DNA of 64,000 nt, taken from assembly GCA_016192145.1 (NCBI GenBank), contig JACPUT010000002.1, forward strand, positions 248,001 through 312,000, given 5' to 3'. Shown one piece after another: positions 7,731-17,422 of this stretch. The number at the start of each line of letters is the position of its first letter. Position 1 is the stretch's first letter. The notes below the pieces were generated by a model. The model did not search any database, was not told where the DNA came from, and saw only the letters and a program-made list of their open reading frames with translations. The DNA is from Acidobacteriota bacterium (GTDB taxonomy: Bacteria; Acidobacteriota; Holophagae; Holophagales; Holophagaceae). The translations under genes and the position numbers were made by a program.

Positions 7731-8498
7731 TCATCCCAGCCGCCGCGCCACTTCGTAGCAGGCGATGCCCGCTGCCACCGATGCGTTGAGGCTTTCCACG
7801 CCCTGGATGGGAATGGCGAGCTTCTGGACGCTCGAAGGAAGCACCACGCCCTGCCACCCATGCCCCTCATTGCCCACCCAGATCCGGAGGGGCTCCCGCA
7901 GCTCGGCTTCGGGAAGGGATACCGCCTCGGGCCCGCCATCCAAAGCCCACACCTGTCCGCCTTCGGCGTCGAGGCGATCCCGGCGGCGGATGGGCAGTGC
8001 GAAGGCCGCGCCCATGGCGCCGCGCAGGGCTTTCGGCGCGAAGGGATCCGCGCAGCCGGGGCCCAGCAGCGCGTCCGTGAAGCCGAAGGCCACGGCGGCG
8101 CGCAGGAGGGCACCGAGGTTGCCGGGGTCCTGCACGCCCCAGGCGCCCAGGGCGCGGGAGCCCACGGCGGTGCCGGGTTCGGGGCCGAGGGACACGTGCA
8201 GGGCCAGCGTCGGCACGCTGCCCATGTCGGTGAGTTCGCGCATGCGGGGTTCGGGCAGCACGAGGGTGGGCAGCCGCAGGGCGGCTTCCAGCTTGTGATC
8301 GGCGGCATCTTCCAGCCGCACCCAGCCCTCGGGGCGGAAGCGCGCAGCGGCGGGCAGATCGCGAGACTCCCACCACGCCTCGATGAGCTTGGGGCCGAGG
8401 ATCAGCGTGTGGGTGCGGCCTTCGCCGGAGCCCTTCAGGCTGGCGCGCAGGGCCTTGAAGGCAGGGTTGTCCTTGCTGCTGACGGGATGGGCTTTCAC
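7731..8498 (-). CDS. TrmH/SpoU-family RNA 2'-O-methyltransferase
   Basis: A SPOUT-class methyltransferase that uses SAM to methylate ribose 2'-OH in rRNA or tRNA. All three SpoU motifs are seen: motif 1 VQDPGNLGALLRAA with its Asn and Arg, motif 2 IWVGNEGHG, and motif 3 PIQGVESLNASVAAGI forming the knot. The N-terminal domain resembles the substrate-binding domain of rRNA-type members. The ORF is open back to 8678, but that part is low complexity and runs into the divergent transporter's start. I place the start near GTG 8498, giving 255 residues, the usual family length. The exact RNA target cannot be told from sequence. Confidence 0.85.
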   Translation of the reverse strand: MKAHPVSSKDNPAFKALRASLKGSGEGRTHTLILGPKLIEAWWESRDLPAAARFRPEGWVRLEDAADHKLEAALRLPTLVLPEPRMRELTDMGSVPTLALHVSLGPEPGTAVGSRALGAWGVQDPGNLGALLRAAVAFGFTDALLGPGCADPFAPKALRGAMGAAFALPIRRRDRLDAEGGQVWALDGGPEAVSLPEAELREPLRIWVGNEGHGWQGVVLPSSVQKLAIPIQGVESLNASVAAGIACYEVARRLG

Positions 8499-8655
8499 CT
8501 CGTCATTGTAGGCAAAAGACGAGGTGGGCGGACGGCTGGCTGCAAACCCAGGTTGTGACGGGGGTGGCGGAGATGGGCGTGACCGCAGACAGGCCCCCTG
8601 AACCCAGGTAATCTTGTCGGACTGTCCAAAATCCGTGCACCACCCAGGAGCTTCC

Positions 8656-10725
8656 ATGGCTGACCAGGAGCAGTTCAAACCCTATGTGCCCGATGAGGCC
8701 ACCGTGGCGGAATTCACGCCCAAGGCCATCTTCTTCGGGGCGCTATTCGGGATCATCTTTGGCGCTTCCACCGTGTACCTGGCCCTCCGCGCCGGCCTCA
8801 CGGTGTCGGCCTCCATCCCCATCGCGGTGGTGGCCATCAGCCTCCTCAAGCGCTTCGGGGGGAGCACGATCCTCGAAAACAACATGGTGCAGACCATCGG
8901 CTCCGCCGGTGAGTCCATCGCCGCGGGCGTGGTGTTCACCCTGCCGGGCTTCCTCTTCCTGAGCCCCGGCGCCAACGGCCCCGGCTTCTTCAACTACTGG
9001 ACCATCTTCACCCTCGCCCTGCTGGGCGGCGTGCTGGGCATCCTCATGATGATTCCGCTGCGCCGGGCCCTCATCGTGAAGGAACACGGCGAACTGCCCT
9101 ATCCCGAAGGTGCCGCCTGCGCCTCGGTGCTCATCGCCGGCGAGAAGGGCGGCAACCTCGCCAAGACCGCCTACCTGGGCCTCGGCACCGGCCTGCTCTA
9201 CGCCGTGGGCCAGCTCATCCTGAAGGTCATCGCCGAGACGCCCACCTGGGTCTCCGATATGAAATCCAAGGTCTTCCCCGCCGCCACGGTGAACGCCAAC
9301 ATCACCCCCGAGTACATGGGCGTGGGCTACATCCTGGGCATCAAGAACTCCGGCCTCCTCGTGGCCGGCGGCGTCATGGCCTGGCTGGGCCTCATCCCCC
9401 TCCTCGCCTCCCTCGTCCCCGGCGACGCCATCGCCGCCCAGCTCGTGAAGCTCGGCTACCTGAAGGACGTGGCGGTCGCCGGCGCCTACGGCTGGAACCC
9501 CGCCACCCATGACTTCGCCCAGCTCAACCGCGCCATCTACTTCGCCTACGTCCGCCAGATCGGCGCGGGCATGGTGGCCGCCGGCGGCTTCATCACGCTC
9601 ATCAAGACCATTCCGACGATCATCTCCGCCTTCAAGGGCGCCCTGGGCTCCATGAAGGACAACGCCGCGGGCATCGCCGTGAAGCGCACGGAGAACGACC
9701 TGCCCCTCACGGTGGTCATCGGCGGTTCCATCGCCCTCGTGGTGGTGGTGGCCCTGCTGCCCTTCATCCCCGGCAGCGGCGTCGTCAGCAAGATCATGCT
9801 GGGCTTCCTCATGGTGGCCTTCGGCTTCTTCTTCGTCACCGTGAGCAGCCGCATCGTGGGCATCATCGGCTCCTCCTCCAACCCCATTAGCGGCATGACC
9901 ATCGCCGCCATCATGGCCACCTGCCTCATCTTCGTGGGCCTCGGGTGGACCGGCGACGTGTTCCAGCCCATGGCCCTCTGCGTGGGCGGCATGGTGTGCA
10001 TCGCCGCCGCCAACGCCGGTGCCACGAGCCAGGATCTGAAGACGGGCTACATCGTGGGCGCCACGCCCCGCAACCAGCAGATCGGCCTCATGATCGGCGC
10101 CGTGGCCGCGGCCGTCGTCATCGGCCTCACGGTGAAGGTGCTCGACAACGCCCACGTGGATTCGGCCACCGGCCTGATGGTCCACGCCATCGGCGGCGAG
10201 CGCTACCCCGCCCCCCAGGGCACCCTCATGGCCACCCTCATCAAGGGCCTCCTGGCCCACAACCTGGATTGGCAGTTCGTGCTCGTGGGCGTGTTCTTCG
10301 CCGTCACGATGGAGCTCTGCGGCGTGCGCGCCTTGGCCTTCGCCGTGGGCGCCTACCTGCCCCTCTCCACCACCCTGCCCATCTTCTGCGGCGGCGTCCT
10401 CCGCTGGGTGGCCGACAAGAAGAACGGCAACGGCAAGGAGAAGGCCCACACCGCCGAGGAAGAGGAGCTGGGCCCCGGCAACCTCTTCGCGACGGGCCTC
10501 GTGGCCGGTGGCGCCCTCGCGGGCGTGCTGGTGGCGATCCTCGTGGCCTCCGGCGACAAGTTCCCCGCCCTGGCGAACCTCCTGAAGTCCATGGACCTGG
10601 AGCACAGCCTCACCCACACCCTCGGTGCGGGTGGCTTCGCCATCCTGGGCGTCATCGCCTTCGCCGCCATGGGCGCCTACCTCTTCCGGGTCGCCACCCG
10701 CAACGGCGGCAAGGTCGACGGTTAG
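8656..10725 (+). CDS. OPT-family oligopeptide transporter
   Basis: A 689-residue integral membrane protein of the oligopeptide transporter (OPT) superfamily, proton-coupled importers of peptides or metal chelates. About 14-16 hydrophobic segments run through the protein. The N-terminal GALFGIIFGASTVYLALR segment and the later PISGMT are typical of the bacterial branch. ATG 8656 follows AGGAG; an upstream in-frame ATG at 8614 lacks a ribosome site. A perfect 16-bp terminator stands 15 bases after the stop, so it is probably monocistronic. The substrate cannot be assigned. Confidence 0.92.
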   Translation: MADQEQFKPYVPDEATVAEFTPKAIFFGALFGIIFGASTVYLALRAGLTVSASIPIAVVAISLLKRFGGSTILENNMVQTIGSAGESIAAGVVFTLPGFLFLSPGANGPGFFNYWTIFTLALLGGVLGILMMIPLRRALIVKEHGELPYPEGAACASVLIAGEKGGNLAKTAYLGLGTGLLYAVGQLILKVIAETPTWVSDMKSKVFPAATVNANITPEYMGVGYILGIKNSGLLVAGGVMAWLGLIPLLASLVPGDAIAAQLVKLGYLKDVAVAGAYGWNPATHDFAQLNRAIYFAYVRQIGAGMVAAGGFITLIKTIPTIISAFKGALGSMKDNAAGIAVKRTENDLPLTVVIGGSIALVVVVALLPFIPGSGVVSKIMLGFLMVAFGFFFVTVSSRIVGIIGSSSNPISGMTIAAIMATCLIFVGLGWTGDVFQPMALCVGGMVCIAAANAGATSQDLKTGYIVGATPRNQQIGLMIGAVAAAVVIGLTVKVLDNAHVDSATGLMVHAIGGERYPAPQGTLMATLIKGLLAHNLDWQFVLVGVFFAVTMELCGVRALAFAVGAYLPLSTTLPIFCGGVLRWVADKKNGNGKEKAHTAEEEELGPGNLFATGLVAGGALAGVLVAILVASGDKFPALANLLKSMDLEHSLTHTLGAGGFAILGVIAFAAMGAYLFRVATRNGGKVDG

Positions 10726-10739
10726 GTTCCTTTACTTGC

Positions 10740-10775
10740 AATAAGAACGGGCCCCGGTCGGGGCCCGTTCTTATT
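10740..10775 (+). terminator. Rho-independent terminator after the OPT gene
   Basis: A perfect 16-bp inverted repeat (10740-10755 and 10760-10775) with a four-base GGTC loop. The stem base is AT-rich, ending TTCTTATT, so the U-rich side is part of the stem. It could work in both directions. Confidence 0.9.
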
Positions 10776-10904
10776 GAGGACCCTCAATGGCATGGGTGGG
10801 CCGCCAACCCAGGTGTGACGCGGCTCAAAAACCGGAGAAAGGGTGGCGCCGATCAATGCTTTAGACCCCTTCGCCCCCCCAGGCTGGGGCATCTGGAGGT
10901 TCCC

Positions 10905-13646
10905 ATGAGCACTGCCACCGTCGCCCCCGACGCTGTCCGCATCGACGCCTGGCGTGGCGAGCACGAGCTGGCCATGGGTCAGCTGGAGGCCCTCAAGGTG
11001 GCCCTCCGCACCCAGGACTGGGCCATGGTGGATGGGGTGGCCCGCTGGATGTACGAGGTGCAGAAGCCCCACCACGAGGCCGAGGAGCGGGACCTCTTCC
11101 CCCTGCTGGAGGAGATCGGTGCCGAGGCGCTGCACGAGCGGCTCCGCGAAGATCACCGCCGCGTGTGGGTGCTCACCCTGGATCTGCTGGCCGGCATCGT
11201 GGATGGCAAGGTGGCCAACCTCAAAGCCACCCAGGGCACGGCCCGGGAGCTGCTGGAGCTGATGACGGCCCACGTGGAGATCGAGGAGGAGCTGATGCTG
11301 CCCCTGCTGCGGGGCAAGTCCCTCTACACGCCGGAGGCCGTGACCGAGGAGGGCTACCTCATCCTCGAAAAGAAGCTGCTGGCGCCGGAGACCTGGTCCT
11401 TCATCGTGCAGGCGCCCATGGTGGCCCGGGGCCGCAAGCCCGGCCAGTTCCTCATGGTCTCCCCCTTTCCCAACAGCGAGCGCATCCCCCTCACGCTGGC
11501 CGGCGGCGATGCCCGTGGTGGCTGGATCCGCTTCATCATGCAGGAGGTGGGCGCCACCACCCAGGCCCTCGCCAAGTTCCAGGCGGGCGATCGCCTCTTC
11601 GCCGTGGCGGGCCCCATGGGCCATCCCACGGAGCTGGTGGACTCGGGCACCGTGGTGCTCGTGGCTGGCGGCTACGGCAGCGCGGCGGTGCTGCCCGCGG
11701 CAGAACTGCTCCACGCCCAGGGTCGGCGCGTGATCTCCATCCTCGGCGGCCGCAGCAAGGAGCGCGTGCTCCTCGCCCTCGAATTGGGCAACGCCTCCGA
11801 CGAACTGATCGTCACCACGGATGACGGCTCCCTGGGGCGCCAGGGCATCGTGACCCAGGCCCTGAAGGAGGTGCTGGAGCGCGAACCCGTCGCCCAGGTG
11901 GTGGCCGTGGGCCCGCTGCCCATGATGCGGGCCATCAGCGACCTCACGAAGCCCTTCGGCGTGCACACCCTCGTGAGCCTCAACGCGCTCATGGTGGATG
12001 GCACGGGCATGTGCGGCGGCTGCCGCGTGGCCGTGGACGGCGAAATGAAGTTCGCCTGCTTCGATGGCCCCGACTTCGACGGCCACAAGGTGGACTACGA
12101 CATGCTCAAGAACCGGCAGGACTGGTACCGGGGCATGGAGGCCGAGGCCAAGGACCACGCCTGCCACATCGGCCGCGCCACCGCGGGCGTCGGTTTCCAG
12201 ATGCCCGATCTGGGCGAGGCCGAAACGGAATTGGACTGGAAGAATCTGGACCTGGCCACGCTGAAGCCCAGTCAGAAGATGAAGATCCCGCGCCAGAACG
12301 TGGCCTGCCAGGACCCCGTGATCCGCGTGACCAACTTCAACGAGGTGACCCTCAGCCTCAGCCCCGAGCAGGCCCAGCTGGAAGCGTCGCGCTGCCTCCA
12401 GTGCAAGGCGCCCCACTGCATCGACGGCTGCCCCGTCTCCATCGACATTCCCCACTTCCTGCGGGAGATCGTGGCCGGCAACCCCCAAGGCGCCGCCATG
12501 GTCATCAAGCAGAGCTCCAGCCTCGGCTCCGTTTGCGGCCGCGTCTGCCCCCAGGAGAAGCAGTGCGAGGCCAAGTGCGTCGTCGGCATCAAGGGCGAGA
12601 GCGTGGCCATCGGCCGCCTGGAGCGCTACGCCTCCGACAGCCTCCTGGGCACGGACACCCTGCCGCCCCAGTTGCCCCCCACGGGCAAGAAGGTGGCCGT
12701 CATCGGCGCGGGCCCCGCGGGCCTTACGGTGGCGGGCGAGCTGGCCTGCAAGGGCCACGACGTCACCGTCTACGAGGCCCTGCACAAGGCGGGCGGCGTG
12801 CTGCTCTACGGCATCCCCGAGTTCCGCCTGCCCAGCGCCGTGGTGGATCAGGAGGTGGGCACCCTCAAGAAGCTGGGCGTGAAGATCGTCCTCAACACCC
12901 TCGTGGGCCGCTCCATCACCCTCGATGAACTGCGCGAGCAGAACGACGCCATCTTCATGGGCACGGGCGCCGGCCTGCCCAAGATGATGGGCGTGAAGGG
13001 CGAGGATCTGAAAGGCGTCTACACCGCCAACGAGTTCCTCACCCGCATCAACCTCATGCGCGCCGACCTCTTCCCCCACCACGGCACGCCCATCACCGTG
13101 GGCAAGGACGTGATCATCGTCGGCTGCGGCAACACGGCCATGGACGCCGCCCGCTGCGCCCGCCGCATGGGCGCGGAAAACGTCACCGTCGTCTACCGCC
13201 GCACGCAGAAGGAGAGCAGTGCCCGCCACGAGGAGCTGGAGCATGCGATGGAGGAGGGCGTGAAGTTCGCCTGGCTCCACACGCCCATGGAGCTGATCGG
13301 TGAGAACGGCTGGCTGAAGTTCGCCGAGTGCGCGCGCATGGAGCTCACGGAGCCGGGCCCCGACGGCCGCCGCGGCGTGCGCACCACCGATGAGCGCATC
13401 CAGATCCCCTGCGACACCCTCGTCATCGCCCTGGGCTTCGACGTGAACCCCCTCCTCACCCGCAACGAGCAGGGCCTCAAGACCCTCAAGGGCGGCGTGG
13501 TGGTGGTGAACGAAGAGACCGGCGAAACGAGCCTTCCCCAGGTCTTCGCCGGCGGCGACGTCATCACCGGCGGCGCCACCGTCATCCTCGCCATGGGCCA
13601 GGGCCGCCGCGCCGCGGCCGCGATGCATTCGCAGTTGAGCCACTGA
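10905..13646 (+). CDS. Hemerythrin-NfnA-NfnB fusion flavoprotein
   Basis: A 913-residue three-part fusion. Residues 1-140 form a hemerythrin-like HHE four-helix domain with candidate di-iron ligands His20, His57/Glu61, His84 and His123/Glu128. Residues 145-430 match the NfnA/PyrK-type ferredoxin-NAD(P) reductase, with an FAD domain, the NAD-site GGYGSA and a [2Fe-2S] motif Asp365, Cys370, Cys373, Cys385. Residues 455-913 match NfnB/glutamate synthase small subunit, with C497/C500/C505/C509 and C544/C548/C554/C558 regions, an FAD motif GAGPAG (601-606) and a second nucleotide motif GCGNTAMDAAR. NfnAB is a flavin-based electron-bifurcating NADH-ferredoxin:NADP transhydrogenase; the related SudAB acts on sulfide or polysulfide. 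ATG 10905 follows GGAGG. The hemerythrin part may sense or bind O2 or NO. Confidence 0.88.
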   Translation: MSTATVAPDAVRIDAWRGEHELAMGQLEALKVALRTQDWAMVDGVARWMYEVQKPHHEAEERDLFPLLEEIGAEALHERLREDHRRVWVLTLDLLAGIVDGKVANLKATQGTARELLELMTAHVEIEEELMLPLLRGKSLYTPEAVTEEGYLILEKKLLAPETWSFIVQAPMVARGRKPGQFLMVSPFPNSERIPLTLAGGDARGGWIRFIMQEVGATTQALAKFQAGDRLFAVAGPMGHPTELVDSGTVVLVAGGYGSAAVLPAAELLHAQGRRVISILGGRSKERVLLALELGNASDELIVTTDDGSLGRQGIVTQALKEVLEREPVAQVVAVGPLPMMRAISDLTKPFGVHTLVSLNALMVDGTGMCGGCRVAVDGEMKFACFDGPDFDGHKVDYDMLKNRQDWYRGMEAEAKDHACHIGRATAGVGFQMPDLGEAETELDWKNLDLATLKPSQKMKIPRQNVACQDPVIRVTNFNEVTLSLSPEQAQLEASRCLQCKAPHCIDGCPVSIDIPHFLREIVAGNPQGAAMVIKQSSSLGSVCGRVCPQEKQCEAKCVVGIKGESVAIGRLERYASDSLLGTDTLPPQLPPTGKKVAVIGAGPAGLTVAGELACKGHDVTVYEALHKAGGVLLYGIPEFRLPSAVVDQEVGTLKKLGVKIVLNTLVGRSITLDELREQNDAIFMGTGAGLPKMMGVKGEDLKGVYTANEFLTRINLMRADLFPHHGTPITVGKDVIIVGCGNTAMDAARCARRMGAENVTVVYRRTQKESSARHEELEHAMEEGVKFAWLHTPMELIGENGWLKFAECARMELTEPGPDGRRGVRTTDERIQIPCDTLVIALGFDVNPLLTRNEQGLKTLKGGVVVVNEETGETSLPQVFAGGDVITGGATVILAMGQGRRAAAAMHSQLSH

Positions 13647-13649
13647 GTG

Positions 13650-13759
13650 TTAACCGCGAATGACGCGAATTGACGCGAATTAAAAACTTGAAGAGGTTTG
13701 TCGAGGCCCCGCCACCGGCGGGGCCCTTTCATTCGCGTGCATTCGCGTCATTCGCGGTT
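13650..13759. repeat. Inverted-repeat element, GACGCGAAT family
   Basis: The left arm 13650-13681 holds CGCGAATGA/CGCGAATT units; the right arm 13731-13759 is the reverse complement with two or three mismatches. It begins four bases after the stop of the NfnAB fusion gene. A compact terminator hairpin sits in its centre. Confidence 0.8.
13705..13729 (+). terminator. Terminator nested in the repeat element
   Basis: GGCCCCGCC (13705-13713), loop ACC, GGCGGGGCC (13717-13725), then CTTTC. A 9-bp GC stem and a short T run suit rho-independent termination of the NfnAB gene. It lies exactly between the two arms of the larger inverted repeat. Confidence 0.7.
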
Positions 13760-13773
13760 CCAATGGTTTTTGA

Positions 13774-15288
<1,515 letters not shown>

Positions 15289-15295
15289 AAGCCTG

Positions 15296-15377
15296 TTAAC
15301 CACAGAGGTCACAGAGGCCACAGAGAAAATCCGAAATGGCGGATGGTTCAATCCTTCTCTGTGACCTCTGTGGTTAA
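15296..15377. repeat. Inverted-repeat element, CACAGAGGT family
   Basis: Left arm from 15296: TTAACCACAGAGGTCACAGAG followed by another CACAGAG unit. Right arm 15355-15377 is the exact reverse complement of the first 21 bases. It starts eight bases after the tpl stop and ends 35 bases before the next start codon. Confidence 0.9.
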
Positions 15378-15412
15378 TTCATTCCCTTTGGCACGGCGCT
15401 AGACTGTCGGCC

Positions 15413-17422
15413 ATGCTCCCGACCTGGCCACCCGCCGTGCTGCAGGTGTCGGATACGCCCGACGCCGCCTTCCAGAGCTACCGCGCCCACATCGCGGCGG
15501 CCCATGAGGCCCTGCGGGCGGGCGATGTCCGCAGGGCCCGGGCCTGGCTGGAGCAGGCGCCCGCGGCCCCCCGGGGCTGGGAGTGGTCCCACCTAATGGC
15601 GGAGACGGACCTCTCGGAAGGGGCCTCCCAGGTGGGTCCCGCGGCCATCACCCAGGTGGAGCTGAGCCCGGATGGCCGCCTTCTTGCCACCGCCGGAGCC
15701 GATGGTGTCGTGCGGCTCTGGGACGCGGCCACCCTGGTCCCGAAGGGAGAACTGAAGGGGCATTCGGCCGCGGTCTCCGCCCTGGCCTTCTCCCCGGATG
15801 GGAAGCTCCTGGTGAGCGCCGGGCGGGACAACGTCCTCCGCCTCTGGGATCCGGTCCTGGGAAAGGAACTGGGCCCCCTGGGCGATCATCCGGCCGCGCC
15901 CTACGCCTGCGCCTTCACCCCGGATGGGCGGAAGGTGGTCTCCGTGGGGTGGCGGATGCACCCGGAGCAGCGCCAGCCCGTGGGCCTCATCCGCGTGTGG
16001 GACGTGACTACGCGAACCCTGCTTCAATCCTTGGACCACACGACCCACCCCATCAGCAGCCTCGCGATCGCCCCGGATGGGCGCACAGCCTACCTGGGCT
16101 GCTGGGAGGAGTCCGTGGCCGTGCTCGACCTGGGCACCTCCACGGTCACCGCCACCTGGAAGCCGAAGGCGACGCCCGCTTACAAGGCCGTGGACTTCGT
16201 GGCCCTGGATCCCCGAGGGGGCCGCCTTCTGGCGGCCTGCAAGGACAAGACGGCCAAGCTCTTCGACCTGGGCACCGGGCAAAATGTCCTGGATCTGGGG
16301 CATGGAGGCCACGTGACCTCGGCCCGGTTCACGCCCGATGGGAGCCACATTGTCACCGCCAGCCAGGATGGCGCCGTGCGCCTCTTCACCCGAGCCGGGG
16401 AGGAGGTGGCCCGGCTCCTGGGGCAGGGGGCCCCGGTCACGGCCCTCGCCGTGGCGGCGGATGGCCGCCGGGCCTGGTCCACGGATGGCGAGGGCCGCCT
16501 TCGCACCTGGGACCTCTCCGCCCCCGCCGCCTTCGCCCCCACCTTCACCATGGCGGGGGCCTGGTCCTGCGTGTTCAGCCCCGACGGCACGCGCCTCGCT
16601 TCGGGCACCAATGCGAAGGTGATCCAAGTGCGGGACGCCCGGACCCTGGCCCTCACGGCCACCAGCGGGCCCTTCGGATCCCTGGCCGTGGACGTGGCCT
16701 GGTCGCCGGATGGAAATCGCTTCGCCGGGGGCTCCAACGACGGCACCTTCCGGGTCTTCGAGGCGGCTACGGGCCGCCAGCTCTGGTCCGCCCCGGGGCA
16801 GGGGCAGGTGCGAAGCGCCGCCTGGTCCCGGGATGGACGCTTCGTGGCCGCCGGGGCCGGCGGCTCGGGTCTCGCGAAGGTGTGGGACGCCACCACGGGC
16901 CGGGAGCTCTGCCAATTGGCCCTGGCCAAGGGGACGATCAGCGCCGCCTTCCATCCCCAGGGGGCGTGGGTGGCCTTCGCCTCGGATCGGGAAATCCGAC
17001 TGGTGGAGCCCCTCACGGGGACGCTGGTGCGCAGCATCCCGGCCGCCAGCGGAGTCCTCGATCTGGCCGTGAGCCCCGATGGTGCATGGCTCGCCGTGGG
17101 CGGCACGGGGGGCCACGTGGAGGTCTTCGCCACCGGGGACGGGCGCCGAGCCTGGTCCGTGAAGACGGAGGGCGCCCAGTGGGGGGTGGCCTTCAGCCCC
17201 GACGGCAGGCGCCTCGCCTCCACGGGCTACGACTTCGCCCTCCACCTCTGGGAACCCGGCTCGGGCCAGGAGGTCTTCGCATTGCGGGACCTCCCCCATC
17301 AGGGCTTCGACGTGAACTTCTCTCCGGATGGGCACCGGCTCGCCTTCATGGGGGGCACGGGGCAGGTGTGGATCCTGGACCGGCGGCCCTGGCCTCAGCG
17401 CCGCCAGGTGAGGGTGAGGTAG
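15413..17422 (+). CDS. WD40-repeat propeller protein
   Basis: A 669-residue protein. An N-terminal helical segment of about 70 residues contains AARAWLEQAP-like spacing and RGWEWSHL; this module precedes WD40 propellers in many large bacterial Ser/Thr kinases. Twelve or so WD40 blades follow, with repeated FSPDGxxL and xLWD endings, enough for two propellers. No kinase, membrane or signal segment is visible, so it is a free-standing scaffold, probably cytoplasmic. Its 3' end overlaps the opposite-strand TonB receptor gene by 28 bases. Partner and role are unknown. Confidence 0.85.
   Translation: MLPTWPPAVLQVSDTPDAAFQSYRAHIAAAHEALRAGDVRRARAWLEQAPAAPRGWEWSHLMAETDLSEGASQVGPAAITQVELSPDGRLLATAGADGVVRLWDAATLVPKGELKGHSAAVSALAFSPDGKLLVSAGRDNVLRLWDPVLGKELGPLGDHPAAPYACAFTPDGRKVVSVGWRMHPEQRQPVGLIRVWDVTTRTLLQSLDHTTHPISSLAIAPDGRTAYLGCWEESVAVLDLGTSTVTATWKPKATPAYKAVDFVALDPRGGRLLAACKDKTAKLFDLGTGQNVLDLGHGGHVTSARFTPDGSHIVTASQDGAVRLFTRAGEEVARLLGQGAPVTALAVAADGRRAWSTDGEGRLRTWDLSAPAAFAPTFTMAGAWSCVFSPDGTRLASGTNAKVIQVRDARTLALTATSGPFGSLAVDVAWSPDGNRFAGGSNDGTFRVFEAATGRQLWSAPGQGQVRSAAWSRDGRFVAAGAGGSGLAKVWDATTGRELCQLALAKGTISAAFHPQGAWVAFASDREIRLVEPLTGTLVRSIPAASGVLDLAVSPDGAWLAVGGTGGHVEVFATGDGRRAWSVKTEGAQWGVAFSPDGRRLASTGYDFALHLWEPGSGQEVFALRDLPHQGFDVNFSPDGHRLAFMGGTGQVWILDRRPWPQRRQVRVR

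Noticed and set aside
8743-10617. Long minus-strand open frame opposite the OPT transporter
   Set aside because: Same high-GC antisense artefact; low-complexity His/Gly/Glu sequence.
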